NCBI GenBank assembly: GCA_958347955.1
Contig: CATVXH010000003.1
Coordinates: 62,001-126,000 of the forward strand
Direction of reading: 5' to 3'
Length of the DNA: 64,000 bases
Origin: an uncultured Sutterella sp.
Lineage (GTDB): Bacteria; Pseudomonadota; Gammaproteobacteria; Burkholderiales; Burkholderiaceae_F
The translations under genes and the position numbers were made by a program. Under the pieces are notes generated by a model. It worked only from the letters and a program-made list of their open reading frames with translations. It was not told the origin of the DNA and searched no databases. This document shows positions 15,495 to 25,343 of this stretch, in pieces (position 1 is the first letter of the stretch; the number at the start of each line of letters is the position of its first letter).

Positions 15495-18323
15495 TTAAGC
15501 TTTAGGCAGCTTATCGAGTTGTTCTTGCACCTTCGCTAACAGTTTTGTGAAGTTAGCCAGGCGCTCGCGTTCCTGATTGACAACCGCGGCAGGCGCTCTC
15601 GCGGTGAATTTTTCATTGCTCAGTTTTGCATTGGCTTTAGCAATTTCACCTTCAAGGCGCGCAGCTTCCTTGCCGAGACGTTCCCGTTCGGCGGCCACAT
15701 CGATCTTCACTACAAGCATCAGCTTATAGTCTTCGACAATGGCTACAGGAGCGATGGAGCCTTCGTTAGCCTTGTTGATGTCTTCGCAGATTGTCACCTC
15801 GCTTACACGTGCCAAATGCATGATGTAAGGAGCTACAGTTTTAAGCACGACCTCATCGCCTTGGACTGCGAGAGGAATGCGCTGCGAGGGAGACAATTGC
15901 ATTTCACCGCGTAAATTGCGGACCGCGTCAATCATTTGCTTGGTCAAGGCCATCTTATGGTCAGCGCCCGTGTCCGCCCCGGCAAATTCAGCCTTCGGGT
16001 AATCGCGGATCATAACAGAGCTTTCCTCGTCTTCTGCTCTGGTGCCGGCAACTACGCTCACTTTCTGCCAAAGTTCTTCCGTGATAAAGGGGATGATCGG
16101 GTGAGCGAGGCGAAGCACGGCCTCAAGCACCGTGATGAGCGTGTTTCGCGTGGCGCGCTGTTGGGCTTCGTTGCCATTGGCCAATTGAACCTTGGAGAGT
16201 TCAAGGTACCAGTCGCAGTATTGATCCCAAACAAAGGAATAGATGGCGTTGGCGGCATTATCAAGACGCCATTCGGCAAAAGCTTTCTCAACTTCGACAA
16301 TCGTGCGGTCAAGTTCTCGGAGAATCCATTCGTCAACGAAGGAAAGCTCGCGCGGCAAGCTTTCATCAAGGCCGCAGTCTTTTCCTTGAACGTTCATCAA
16401 CACAAAACGCGTGGCGTTCCAAAGCTTGTTGCAGAAGTTGCGATAACCTTCGGCGCGGCGCAAGTCAAAGTTAATGTTACGGCCCAAGGTGGCGTAAGCG
16501 GCCATCGTGAAGCGCAAGGCATCGGCGCCATGCGGGGCGATGCCCGTGGGGTAGTTCTTGCGAATCTTCTTTTCCACCTGAGGCGCTTTTTCCGGTTGAC
16601 GCAATCCACGGGTGTTCTTTTTGATCAGGTTCTCGAGGTCAATGCCGTCCATGATATCCAGGGGATCGAGCGTATTGCCTTCGCTCTTGGACATCTTTTT
16701 ACCTTCGGCATCGCGCACAAGCCCGTGCAGATAAACACCTTTGAAAGGCACCCGGCCGGTGAAGTAGCGAGTCATCATCACCATGCGGGCGACCCAGAAA
16801 AAGAGGATATCGTAACCGGTGACGAGAACAGAGCTCGGAAGGAAAAGATCGTAACCTTCGCCTGCCATCTTTTCCTTGTCGGGCCAGCCAAGCGTGGAGA
16901 AGGGGACCATGGCCGAAGAGAACCACGTATCCAAAACATCCTCGTCACGAGTCAGTTTGACACCTTCACCGGCTTGTTGTTGGGCTTCTTCTTCATTGTG
17001 AGCGACGTAAACGTTGCCCTTTTCATCGTACCAGGCGGGAATTTGGTGCCCCCACCACAATTGGCGGGACAAACACCAATCCTGAATGTTTTCAAGCCAT
17101 TGACGGTAAACACCGCGCCATTCTTTCGGCAAAATGTTGACTTCGCCGGACTCCATGGCTTCCAGGCCGATTTCGCCCAAAGATTTGCCGGGGAAGAAAG
17201 TGCCCTCGGGAGCGGGTTTGCTCATGGCCATATACCATTGGTCGGAGAGCATTGGCTCCACCACTTCGCCCGTGCGAGAAACGCGCGGAACCATGTGTTT
17301 GTGATCCTTAATGCCCACTAAAAGTCCCAACGCCTTTAAGTCTTGTACTGCGGCGCGACGGGCTTCGTAACGATCCATGCCGCGATATTTTTCAGGCACG
17401 TTGTCGTTCATTTTGGCCGTCTTTGTTAAAACATTGATCGGCTTTAAATGGTGGCGCTGACCGACCGCGAAGTCATTGAAGTCATGAGCGGGAGTGATCT
17501 TAACGCAGCCTGAGCCGAATTCACGGTCGACATACTCATCGGCAATCACCGGAATTTTGCGGTTGCAAAGGGGAAGAATGACCTCTTTACCGATTAAGGC
17601 CTTGTAACGTTCATCTTCAGGGTGCACTGCGACCGCTTGGTCGCCAAAGAGCGTTTCAGGGCGAGTCGTAGCCACGACAACGCCTTCGCTGCCGTCGGCG
17701 CCGGGGTAACGGATTTCCCAGAGGTGGCCGTTTTCTTCTTCACTTTCCACCTCAAGGTCACTCACTGCGCTCTGAAGTTTCGGATCCCAATTCACCAAGC
17801 GTGTGCCGCGATAAATCAGTCCGTCGTTGTAGAGCTTCACAAAAGTGTCAACAACAACCTTGGACAATTTTTCATTCATTGTGAAATATTCTCGATCCCA
17901 ATCCACGGAATCGCCCATGCGGCGCATTTGTTGCAAAATGGTGCCGCCGGAGAACTTTTGCCATTCCCAAACTCGGGAGAGGAAATCTTCTCGCTTCATA
18001 TCGCGGCGATTCAATCCCTCTTTTTCAAGCTGGCGTTCCACAACGATTTGCGTGGCAATGCCGGCGTGATCGGTGCCGGGGATCCATGCCGTGTTGTACC
18101 CCTTCATCCGGTGATAGCGCACGAGCGTGTCCATAACCGTTTGGTTAAAAGCGTGCCCCATGTGCAAAATGCCCGTGATGTTGGGCGGGGGCAGCTGAAT
18201 GCAGAAAGAAGGTTGGGAGGGATCTTGCTTGGCGGCAAAATAGCCGCGCTTTTCCCAGGTCTCATACCAACGCTTTTCAATCTGAGCCGGTTCAAAGCTC
18301 TTGGCAAGTTCTTCAGTACTCAT
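15495..18323 (-). CDS. valS: Valyl-tRNA synthetase
   Basis: 942 residues, standard for bacterial ValRS. Class I signatures: HMGH in ITGILHMGHAFNQT near residue 55 and KMSKS in GKKMSKSEGNTLDP. The editing (CP1) domain lies between, and the C-terminus from about residue 875 is the family's coiled-coil arm (RERLGKEAARLEGEIAKA). It charges tRNA-Val in the cytoplasm. It is the last gene of the leftward pepA-holC-small protein-valS group, starting 28 bases after the preceding gene. Confidence 0.97.
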   Translation of the reverse strand: MSTEELAKSFEPAQIEKRWYETWEKRGYFAAKQDPSQPSFCIQLPPPNITGILHMGHAFNQTVMDTLVRYHRMKGYNTAWIPGTDHAGIATQIVVERQLEKEGLNRRDMKREDFLSRVWEWQKFSGGTILQQMRRMGDSVDWDREYFTMNEKLSKVVVDTFVKLYNDGLIYRGTRLVNWDPKLQSAVSDLEVESEEENGHLWEIRYPGADGSEGVVVATTRPETLFGDQAVAVHPEDERYKALIGKEVILPLCNRKIPVIADEYVDREFGSGCVKITPAHDFNDFAVGQRHHLKPINVLTKTAKMNDNVPEKYRGMDRYEARRAAVQDLKALGLLVGIKDHKHMVPRVSRTGEVVEPMLSDQWYMAMSKPAPEGTFFPGKSLGEIGLEAMESGEVNILPKEWRGVYRQWLENIQDWCLSRQLWWGHQIPAWYDEKGNVYVAHNEEEAQQQAGEGVKLTRDEDVLDTWFSSAMVPFSTLGWPDKEKMAGEGYDLFLPSSVLVTGYDILFFWVARMVMMTRYFTGRVPFKGVYLHGLVRDAEGKKMSKSEGNTLDPLDIMDGIDLENLIKKNTRGLRQPEKAPQVEKKIRKNYPTGIAPHGADALRFTMAAYATLGRNINFDLRRAEGYRNFCNKLWNATRFVLMNVQGKDCGLDESLPRELSFVDEWILRELDRTIVEVEKAFAEWRLDNAANAIYSFVWDQYCDWYLELSKVQLANGNEAQQRATRNTLITVLEAVLRLAHPIIPFITEELWQKVSVVAGTRAEDEESSVMIRDYPKAEFAGADTGADHKMALTKQMIDAVRNLRGEMQLSPSQRIPLAVQGDEVVLKTVAPYIMHLARVSEVTICEDINKANEGSIAPVAIVEDYKLMLVVKIDVAAERERLGKEAARLEGEIAKANAKLSNEKFTARAPAAVVNQERERLANFTKLLAKVQEQLDKLPKA

Positions 18324-18350
18324 TTTGGATCTTTCACTACAAAGTTTTAG

Positions 18351-18722
18351 TTATTCATTAAGGCAATTCGAGCGTTTGTCGGATTGTACGATTTTTTTAA
18401 TCTCTTCATGCACCGCTTCGCGGATGGCGGCGCGCAGTTGATTGGTTAAATCGGCGCGCAGGCGGTGGTAGCTGTTGTTGATCGCCATGCTCAGCAGATC
18501 ATCTATCTGAGCCGAGATATTTCCAATGATGCGATCTCCCGCCAGCACGAGCGCCATTTCCTGATCCGTTAGGCTTTCAGCGTTTTGCTCTGCGCCGGGC
18601 ACCGCCACAGGCTCAATGACGCGGCTTAATTTATCCCAGGACACATTGATGCGATCGTTCAAAACGGGAATGTCATCGTAGTGGGCAATCGTCGGTTCCT
18701 TACGGAGTAATTCATTATTCAT
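18351..18722 (-). CDS. Small conserved protein between holC and valS
   Basis: 123 residues, hydrophilic and probably helical. Residues 1-40 start with a MNNELLRKEPT-IPVLNDRI pattern; residues 65-115 form amphipathic helices with many charged residues (LRADLTNQLRAAIREAVHEEIKK). Betaproteobacteria commonly carry an unannotated protein of this kind (DUF2486-like) directly after holC, and position and size agree with that. The start codon overlaps the last base of holC, so translation is probably coupled. No enzymatic motif is seen; function unknown. Confidence 0.7.
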   Translation of the reverse strand: MNNELLRKEPTIAHYDDIPVLNDRINVSWDKLSRVIEPVAVPGAEQNAESLTDQEMALVLAGDRIIGNISAQIDDLLSMAINNSYHRLRADLTNQLRAAIREAVHEEIKKIVQSDKRSNCLNE

Positions 18723-19162
18723 CAGTTTTGAGCTCCCTGGTCATGGGCAATGGGGGATAAGCCCCCGGCCCGATAAATCTTAAAACGTTGGCGGGCGAGC
18801 TGCCGTTCTTGCTCGGCGGCGCCGACAATGTCGATGACTCGCTTGAAACGATTAAAGAGCGTTTTCCAGTCATCGGGCACCTCATCGTCCAACAATATCA
18901 GCACATCGCGTTCGGGCAAAAGCCTTTCATCGGTGTGGTAGACAATAGGTGTTTCGGCGGCAAGCTCATCGTCGGCGGCCACATGGGGATAAAAGCCGGT
19001 CGGCTCAAAACTCCAGAGCTGACGGGCAAAAAAATCGAGTCGATGGGCGTCGCGCGTCCAGACTGCCACGGTCATATGATTGGCCCTGGCCTTTCTCACA
19101 ACACGGCAGGCGTATGTAAGGCGATTGGCGACATTGAAATGAAAGTCGATTCGATCGGCCAT
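18722..19162 (-). CDS. holC: DNA polymerase III chi subunit
   Basis: 146 residues, usual size. The N-terminal RIDFHFNV and the pattern YACRVVRKA-ANHMTVAVWT are typical of HolC, as is the later LLLDDEVP-like strand (VLILLDDEVPDDW). Chi binds the psi subunit and single-strand-binding protein and so couples the clamp loader to lagging-strand synthesis. It follows pepA by six bases, the arrangement found across Proteobacteria (pepA-holC-valS). Confidence 0.92.
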   Translation of the reverse strand: MADRIDFHFNVANRLTYACRVVRKARANHMTVAVWTRDAHRLDFFARQLWSFEPTGFYPHVAADDELAAETPIVYHTDERLLPERDVLILLDDEVPDDWKTLFNRFKRVIDIVGAAEQERQLARQRFKIYRAGGLSPIAHDQGAQN

Positions 19163-19168
19163 GGCGGT

Positions 19169-20644
19169 TTACTCGGCGAAGGCGGCCATTTGATGCAAAA
19201 GCATCATCAGCAGGGGAACGGGGCGGCCTGTGCTATGGGGGTCTTTGCCGCCTCTGAAGGCGGTGGCTGCCACGTCGAGGTGTGCCCAAGGCGTTTCATC
19301 GTCAATGAATTGGGCTAAAAAGGTTGCCGCAACGCAAGAGCCCGCCACACCTCTGGGACCTGTGTTGACGCAATCGGCGACATTGCTTTTGATAAGTTTG
19401 TTGAAGCGACGTCCGCCATAGGGCAACGCCCAGACCGGATCATGGGCAACGTCGGCGGAGGTTTCCACCATGTCGCAGAGAACCGGGTCGTTAACAAAGA
19501 GTCCGCTGATATCTGACCCCAAAGCCACTTCAACGGCGCCCGTCAGTGTAGCCACATCGATAATGGCCTGAGGTTTAAAGCGGGCGCCGTAGGTCAGAGC
19601 GTCTGCGAGAATGAGTCTGCCCTCGGCATCTGTGTTGGTAATTTCGACGGTTTTCCCCGACAGTGTTTTGATAACGTCTGACGGTTTATAGGCCGCGCCG
19701 TCGGGAAGATTTTCGCAGGCGGGAATCAAAGCGACGAGATTAATGGGCCATTTTTGTCGGGCCGCCGCCTCAAAAACAGCGAGCACTGCCGCGCCGCCTG
19801 CCATGTCATATTTCATATCCGTGATGTGCGCGGAGGGCTTAAGACATAAACCACCCGCATCCAACGTGATCGCCTTGCCCACGAGGCAAACGGGGGCGTT
19901 ATTTTTCGCGCTGCCGGTGTAGTGCAACTCAATAAAGCGGGGGGCTTCACGCGAGCCTTGGGCAACCGCCAGGAATGCGTTCATTCCGATTTTTCGAATG
20001 GCCTTTTCATCGTGAATTTTGACAGTGACGCCCTTGACGTTTTCAAGTTTTTTGGCTTCATCGGCCAAGTAACTCGGCGTGCAAATGTTGGCAGGAAGGT
20101 TGCCGAGAATTTTGGCGCGCTTGACGGCGTTGGCAATTGTTTCACCGATTTTGGCAGCCTCGGTAAGCGCCACGCCCTTTTGTGGCACCACGATACTGAC
20201 GCGCCGCTTATCCAACAAACGGCAATTGTCTTGCGTAAGAGGTTCAAAAGCGTCGCCCGCTGCTATCGCAATCTGTAAAACAGACCATTCATCGGTTCTG
20301 TTTTCAATTCGCCAATCGTCAATCATGACGGCGACAGTCTCGGCGCGGGTGGCGGCGAAGGCTGTCCGTGCGGCTTTTGTGAGCGCCTCTTCATCGAATT
20401 TTTGTTCCGGACCCAAACCCACCAGCACTAATTCCCGAGCGGTCAGCCCCACCGGACGCAACACGCGGGAAACTTCTCCTAATTTGGCTTCAAAACCGTC
20501 GATCGCGACTATGTCGTTGACCGATTGGTTTAAACCTTCGTTTTGTGTCTGAGTGCGGGGCGCGGCCGTTTTTTCAAACAAGCCGATGATGAGAGCCTGG
20601 GCATCGATTTTTTCGATGGATTGTGTCTTAACGGTGAGCTTCAA
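19169..20644 (-). CDS. pepA: Leucyl (cytosol) aminopeptidase PepA
   Basis: 491 residues, M17 family. The two-metal catalytic residues are all visible: K257 and D262 (VGKAITLDAGG), D280 (MKYDMAGG), D339 and E341 in the NTDAEGRL signature, and R343. The N-terminal macro-like domain (about 1-165) and C-terminal catalytic domain are complete. PepA forms hexamers that remove N-terminal residues from peptides; in enterobacteria it also acts as a DNA-binding factor. First gene of the pepA-holC-valS group. Confidence 0.97.
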   Translation of the reverse strand: MKLTVKTQSIEKIDAQALIIGLFEKTAAPRTQTQNEGLNQSVNDIVAIDGFEAKLGEVSRVLRPVGLTARELVLVGLGPEQKFDEEALTKAARTAFAATRAETVAVMIDDWRIENRTDEWSVLQIAIAAGDAFEPLTQDNCRLLDKRRVSIVVPQKGVALTEAAKIGETIANAVKRAKILGNLPANICTPSYLADEAKKLENVKGVTVKIHDEKAIRKIGMNAFLAVAQGSREAPRFIELHYTGSAKNNAPVCLVGKAITLDAGGLCLKPSAHITDMKYDMAGGAAVLAVFEAAARQKWPINLVALIPACENLPDGAAYKPSDVIKTLSGKTVEITNTDAEGRLILADALTYGARFKPQAIIDVATLTGAVEVALGSDISGLFVNDPVLCDMVETSADVAHDPVWALPYGGRRFNKLIKSNVADCVNTGPRGVAGSCVAATFLAQFIDDETPWAHLDVAATAFRGGKDPHSTGRPVPLLMMLLHQMAAFAE

Positions 20645-20813
20645 TTTACGGAGTCCTTATAGTGAACCTTTAACCGAAGCATTTTAAATGAAATATCCTG
20701 ATTTTCCTACGGTTTTTCTAAGCCAAATCGAGTGCCCGGAGGCGAAAAAAGTGCTTGGCGCGTCTATAATGAAAAAGTTGAAATATGAAAGCAGCCCATG
20801 AGGAGTTAGAAAC

Positions 20814-21218
20814 ATGACCGCTGTTCCGAAACTACGTCTTTCCCGACAAACAAAAGATATTGAACTGTTGTTACCGTTTTATCGAGACGGATTAGGTTTT
20901 GAAGTGCTTGACCGCAGTGAAAACGTTGATGGCATGGATACTGTTTTGCTCGGTCACAAAGATTGGCCCTATCAGTTTGAGTTTTCTCAGCTTCGCGGTA
21001 ATGAAACCGCGCCCCGGGCCCCATCTTCCGAACATTATCGCGTCTTTTGCATCGAGGAAGACGATCATTGGAAGGACCGCCTTGCGGCCATGTTCCAAGC
21101 CGGTGTTCCTCAGGTAACGCCTCCCATCCAATATGTCAACGGCAAATGGCCGTGCGTGGCCTACGAGGACGCTGATGGGTATCGTGTTGTCCTTGTTCAC
21201 GGCAAGTGGAAAAAATAG
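20814..21218 (+). CDS. VOC (glyoxalase/bleomycin resistance) family protein
   Basis: 134 residues forming two beta-alpha-beta-beta-beta units. The first reads LRLSRQTKDIELLLPFYRDG and the second ends YEDADGYRVVLVHG, as in YycE-like VOC proteins. The family includes metal-dependent lyases and dioxygenases, but many small members have no known activity and the substrate cannot be assigned. TATAAT at 20765-20770 is a likely -10 element. A GC-rich hairpin (21246-21251/21269-21274) separates it from the GNAT gene. Confidence 0.8.
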   Translation: MTAVPKLRLSRQTKDIELLLPFYRDGLGFEVLDRSENVDGMDTVLLGHKDWPYQFEFSQLRGNETAPRAPSSEHYRVFCIEEDDHWKDRLAAMFQAGVPQVTPPIQYVNGKWPCVAYEDADGYRVVLVHGKWKK

Positions 21219-21292
21219 TTTTTAAATCGGCTTAATGTGCTGTTGGCGCCCATGGCCCATGTGACCACGGGCGCTTCGTTATGGAGACTTTG

Positions 21293-21802
21293 ATGATTCA
21301 GCTTCGTTATGCGACCGAAAGCGATGCCCAGGTTCTTGCCGAGGTGGAAAGCGCCTCATTTCCTGAGGCCGAGGCCTGCAGTTTGGAAAACTTTAGAAAA
21401 CGTCTGGCCGTGTTTGCTGATTGTTTCATCCTTTTGGAAGAAGACGGAAAGGTTTGCGGTTTGATTGACGGCATGGTGACAGACCAGCCGACGATTACTG
21501 ACGATTTATATGAGGATGCCGCACTGCACAACCCCAAGGGCGCTTGGCAGAGCGTGTTTGGGCTTGCGGTGCTTCCTCAAAAGCGCCATCGCGGCTACGC
21601 GTCTCTTTTAATGATGGAAATGATTGAGAAGGCGCGCCGTGAAAATCGTCGAGGTTTAATTTTGACCTGTAAGGAAAAACTCATCGGTTTTTACGAGCAA
21701 TTCGGTTTTGTCAATAAGGGGCTTTCGGCTTCCGTTCACGGAGGAGCGGCCTGGTACGACATGGTGCTTGACTTTGCTCATCAGCCATCCAGCGGATTTT
21801 AA
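21293..21802 (+). CDS. GNAT family N-acetyltransferase
   Basis: 169 residues from the ATG at 21293, chosen because GGAG lies seven bases upstream; an ATG at 21281 is also in frame. The acetyl-CoA-binding motif A is FGLAVLPQKRHRGYASLLM (pattern Q/R-x-x-G-x-G/A modified to KRHRGYA), followed by the C-terminal YEQFGFVNKG typical of GNAT domains. The acceptor substrate is not known. It precedes the U32 gene by 11 bases, so the two are probably co-transcribed. Confidence 0.85.
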   Translation: MIQLRYATESDAQVLAEVESASFPEAEACSLENFRKRLAVFADCFILLEEDGKVCGLIDGMVTDQPTITDDLYEDAALHNPKGAWQSVFGLAVLPQKRHRGYASLLMMEMIEKARRENRRGLILTCKEKLIGFYEQFGFVNKGLSASVHGGAAWYDMVLDFAHQPSSGF

Positions 21803-21813
21803 GGAATTTATCT

Positions 21814-23070
21814 ATGTTCAAACGAAGCGACTTTGAAATTATGGCGCCGGTGGGTTCCCGCGAGTCCTTATTCGCTGCGATTCAGGCCCATGCCGATGCC
21901 GTGTATTTCGGTGTTGAGAATCTCAACATGCGTGCCCATTCGGCAAAAACTTTCACCATCGCGGATTTAAAAGAAATAGCCGCCATTTGCCGCGCTCATT
22001 CAATCAAGAGCTATCTGACTGTCAATACCATTATCTATGACGAAGAGCGCGCGCTGATGCGTGAAATTCTCGACGCGGCCAAGCTGGCGGGTATCGATGC
22101 CATTATCGCCAGTGATGTGGCGGTAATGAGTTATTGCAGACAGGTGGGGCTTGAAGTGCATTTGTCCACGCAGCTCAATATTTCCAATGTGGAATCGCTT
22201 CGTTTTTTCGCCCAATTCGCCGATGTTGTCGTTTTGGCGAGAGAACTCACGCTTAAACAAGTGAAGGTTATTGCCGAGGCCATAAAAAAAGAAAATATTT
22301 GCGGGCCGTCGGGCCGACCCGTGCGCATTGAGATGTTCTGTCACGGCGCGCTTTGCATGGCGGTAAGCGGCAAGTGCTACTTAAGCTTGAGCACTCGAGG
22401 CTATAGCGCCAATCGCGGCAGTTGCATTCAAACGTGCCGCCGATCCTATATCGCCAAAGACAAAGAACGCGATATTGAATTCGAAATCGACAATGAATAC
22501 ATCATGAGCCCGAAAGACCTTAAAACAATCGGTTTTTTGGACAGAATGGTTAATGCGGGTGTCCGTGTTTTCAAAATCGAAGGCAGAGCTCGGGGCCCCG
22601 AATATGTCAGAACCGTGGTCGAATGTTATGACGAGGCGCTAAAAGCGATCGCGGAAAATCGCTGGAGTGAGGCTCTTTCCCGCTCATGGGACGAGAAGCT
22701 TGCGACGGTGTTTAACCGCGGTTTTTGGGACGGATTTTATCTGGGACAGCCGATAGGGGAGCTCACTGAGCACTACGGATCCCAAGCCACTGAAAAGAAG
22801 TTCTATACCGGCAAATGCTTAAAGTATTTCTCGAAGTTGGGGGTGGCAGAGTTTTTGGTTCAAGCTCAGGATTTTCAACTGGGCGAGAAGCTTTTAATCA
22901 CCGGACCGACAACAGGGGCTGTATACATTACACCGGATCGAATTTTGGTTGATGACGCTTCCGTAACGGATATCAAGAAGGGTATGGACATCACCTTTAA
23001 AGTTCCTGAAAAGGTGCGGGAAAACGACAAACTGTATGTGGTTCGACAGGTTTGTGCCGAACTAGTCTAA
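21814..23070 (+). CDS. U32 family protein (TrhP/YegQ-like)
   Basis: 418 residues. The N-terminal TIM-barrel-like U32 core starts MAPVGSRESLFAAIQ-ADAVYFG and the signature E-x-F-x-H-G-A-L-C appears as EMFCHGALCMAVSGKCYLS. Four cysteines in that region (GALC, GKC, GSCIQTC) are arranged as in U32 proteins that bind an iron-sulfur cluster. Family members TrhP and RlhA carry out RNA hydroxylation, and others act in ubiquinone synthesis or as proposed collagenases. The TrhP-like branch is favoured by length; this is inference. Confidence 0.82.
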   Translation: MFKRSDFEIMAPVGSRESLFAAIQAHADAVYFGVENLNMRAHSAKTFTIADLKEIAAICRAHSIKSYLTVNTIIYDEERALMREILDAAKLAGIDAIIASDVAVMSYCRQVGLEVHLSTQLNISNVESLRFFAQFADVVVLARELTLKQVKVIAEAIKKENICGPSGRPVRIEMFCHGALCMAVSGKCYLSLSTRGYSANRGSCIQTCRRSYIAKDKERDIEFEIDNEYIMSPKDLKTIGFLDRMVNAGVRVFKIEGRARGPEYVRTVVECYDEALKAIAENRWSEALSRSWDEKLATVFNRGFWDGFYLGQPIGELTEHYGSQATEKKFYTGKCLKYFSKLGVAEFLVQAQDFQLGEKLLITGPTTGAVYITPDRILVDDASVTDIKKGMDITFKVPEKVRENDKLYVVRQVCAELV

Positions 23071-23076
23071 TTTTTA

Positions 23077-23105
23077 TTGTCCATGTGTGTTTTTTTTGCG
23101 ATAAT
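23077..23105 (+). promoter_or_regulatory. Likely promoter of the ornithine decarboxylase gene
   Basis: TTGTCC (23077-23082), 17-base spacer, GATAAT (23100-23105), 46 bases before the ATG at 23151. It begins just after the U32 stop. Call from sequence only. Confidence 0.5.
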
Positions 23106-23150
23106 CTTTTCCCTTAAGAAGTCATCGTTTCTTTCGGAGCGGACCAGAAT

Positions 23151-25304
23151 ATGAAAAAACTAACTGTTGCCGTCAGTGCCGGCCTGGAAAATGCCTTTGA
23201 ATCCGTTCGAGAAATCGTTCCGATTCAGGCCGCCGATTGGATGGAAGTGTCAGCCGCGGTGCTGTCGGCCTCGGATATTGAAGCCGGCAAGCTCGGCGAA
23301 ATCGACGCATTGCACCTGAACCTTCCCGTGTTTGCAGTAGCTTCGGGCAATCATGTACAGTCCGAGGACCGTTTCAATGCCGTTGTTGATCCTGAGACGA
23401 TTGACAGGGTCCGTTTTGGGCAAATGGTCGATGAGGCGGCACAGCACTATGAAGATCATTTGCTGCCGCCATTTTTCGGTTGCCTTGAGCAATACGTCTC
23501 GCAAGGCAATATCCAGTTTGACTGCCCGGGCCACCAGGGGGGCGCGTTCTTCAGACGCCATCCCGCCGGCCGCGCTTTTTACAATTTTTTCGGTGACTCT
23601 CTTTTTAAGGCTGACCTTTGCAACGCAGACGTGGCTTTGGGGGATCTCCTCATTCATGAGGGCGCGCCCCATCTTGCTCAAGAGCGCGCGGCTAAAATCT
23701 ATAACGCCGATAAAACATATTTTGTTTTAAACGGGACATCGGCGTCCAATAAGGTCGTGCTCAACGCCGTATTGGCTCCCGGTGATTTAGTGCTCTTTGA
23801 CCGCAACAATCACAAGTCAAACCATCACGGCGCCTTGATTCAAGCGGGCGCCACTCCCGTGTATTTGGAAACGGCCCGCAATTCCTACGGTTTTATCGGC
23901 GGCGTGGACGCGCATTGCTTTGATGAAACCTATCTGAGAAATCTTGTGAGGGAGGTGGCTCCCGAGAAGGCCGATCAAAAGAGACCGTTTCGTTTGGCAG
24001 TGATTCAGTTGGGCACCTATGACGGCACCATCTATAACGCCCGCCAGGTGGTCGACACTCTCGGCAAGCTGTGTGACTATATTCTCTTTGACTCCGCTTG
24101 GGTCGGCTATGAGCAGTTCATCCCGATGATGAAGGACTGCTCTCCGCTTTTGCTCAAGCTCGGTCCCGAGGATCCTGGAATTTTTGTGACTCAATCGGTT
24201 CATAAGCAGCAAGCGGGTTTCTCGCAAACGTCGCAAATCCATAAGAAGGATAGCCACATCAAAGATCAGGCGAGGTATGTGCCGCACAAGCGCCTCAATA
24301 ACGCTTTCATGCTGCACGCTTCAACAAGTCCCTTCTATCCGCTTTTTGCCGCCCTTGACGTCAACGCCAAGATGCATGAAGGCGAGTTGGGCAAGGCGCT
24401 TTGGCTCGACTGTGTGAAGGTCGGCATTGAAGCCCGAAAGCTTCTTTTGAAAACTTGCCGTTACATTCGTCCTTTTGTGCCGCCGGTTGTTGACGGTCGT
24501 CCGTGGGAAAGTTTTGATACTGATGAAATTGCCCAAAATTTGAAATTCTTTGAATTCAACCCGCAAGAAAAATGGCACGGTTTTGAAGGCTACGGCGAGC
24601 ATCAGTACTTTGTCGATCCTTGTAAATTCCTGCTTACGACCCCGGGCATTGACGCGCAGACGGGCGAATACGAGGACTTCGGTGTCCCCGCGACGCTTCT
24701 GGCCAATTATCTGCGTGAAAATCACATCATTCCGGAGAAGGCGGATTTAAATTCCATTCTTTTCTTGATGACGCCGGCCGAAGACATGGCGAAGATGACT
24801 AAATTGGTTGAGCAGATTAAGCGCTTTGAAGAGTTGCTTGAAGCCGATGCGCCGATGTCAGAGGTCTTGCCAAGTATTTACCAAGCCAATGAAGATCGCT
24901 ATCACGGCTACACCATAAGAAGACTTTGCCAGGAAATGCATGATATCTGTAGAGAGCACAATGTTAAGCAACAGCTCAAAGATATGTTCCGTAAAGCCCA
25001 TTTCCCGAAGGTGGCGATGTTGCCTCAAGAAGCTCACTACGAATATATCCGCGGGCATGTGGAGTTGGTCCCTCTGTCAGAGGCTCAGGGGCGCGTTGCC
25101 GCTGAAGGCGCGCTTCCATATCCTCCGGGGATTTTGTGTTGCGTGCCGGGTGAGGTTTGGGGCGACGCGGTGTTGAAGTATTTCCTCGGCGTTGAGCAAA
25201 CGCTTAATCTTGTGCCCGGATTTACGCCCGAACTGCAAGGGGTGTATATCCAAACTGAAAAAGACGGCACAAAGCGCATTTACGCTTACGTCATCAAAAA
25301 CTAA
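23151..25304 (+). CDS. speC: Ornithine decarboxylase, PLP fold type I
   Basis: 717 residues, similar in length to E. coli SpeC (711) and SpeF (732), with high conservation throughout: CPGHQGGAFFRRHPAGRAFY, DLLIHEGAP, NHKSNHHGALIQAGATPVYL. The PLP lysine is K352 in QSVHKQQAGFSQTSQ. The N-terminal wing domain (1-105) is more diverged. It converts ornithine to putrescine and CO2. The terminus KRIYAYVIKN resembles SpeC. No putE/potE antiporter lies beside it, which favours a biosynthetic over an acid-resistance role. Lysine or arginine decarboxylase is much less likely given the match. Confidence 0.93.
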   Translation: MKKLTVAVSAGLENAFESVREIVPIQAADWMEVSAAVLSASDIEAGKLGEIDALHLNLPVFAVASGNHVQSEDRFNAVVDPETIDRVRFGQMVDEAAQHYEDHLLPPFFGCLEQYVSQGNIQFDCPGHQGGAFFRRHPAGRAFYNFFGDSLFKADLCNADVALGDLLIHEGAPHLAQERAAKIYNADKTYFVLNGTSASNKVVLNAVLAPGDLVLFDRNNHKSNHHGALIQAGATPVYLETARNSYGFIGGVDAHCFDETYLRNLVREVAPEKADQKRPFRLAVIQLGTYDGTIYNARQVVDTLGKLCDYILFDSAWVGYEQFIPMMKDCSPLLLKLGPEDPGIFVTQSVHKQQAGFSQTSQIHKKDSHIKDQARYVPHKRLNNAFMLHASTSPFYPLFAALDVNAKMHEGELGKALWLDCVKVGIEARKLLLKTCRYIRPFVPPVVDGRPWESFDTDEIAQNLKFFEFNPQEKWHGFEGYGEHQYFVDPCKFLLTTPGIDAQTGEYEDFGVPATLLANYLRENHIIPEKADLNSILFLMTPAEDMAKMTKLVEQIKRFEELLEADAPMSEVLPSIYQANEDRYHGYTIRRLCQEMHDICREHNVKQQLKDMFRKAHFPKVAMLPQEAHYEYIRGHVELVPLSEAQGRVAAEGALPYPPGILCCVPGEVWGDAVLKYFLGVEQTLNLVPGFTPELQGVYIQTEKDGTKRIYAYVIKN

Positions 25305-25334
25305 AAAAGTGAGGGACCTGATCGGTCCCTCTCT
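25303..25334. terminator. Bidirectional terminator between speC and nitroreductase gene
   Basis: GAGGGACC (25311-25318) pairs with GGTCCCTC (25324-25331). On the minus strand it is followed by ACTTTTTTAG, which serves the converging nitroreductase gene well; on the plus strand the T content is lower. Confidence 0.8.
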
Positions 25335-25343
25335 GTAACAGCG

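Noticed and set aside
23071..23150. Leader peptide control (speFL type) before ornithine decarboxylase.
   Set aside because: The 80-base gap holds a promoter but no leader ORF with arginine/ornithine-sensing features.
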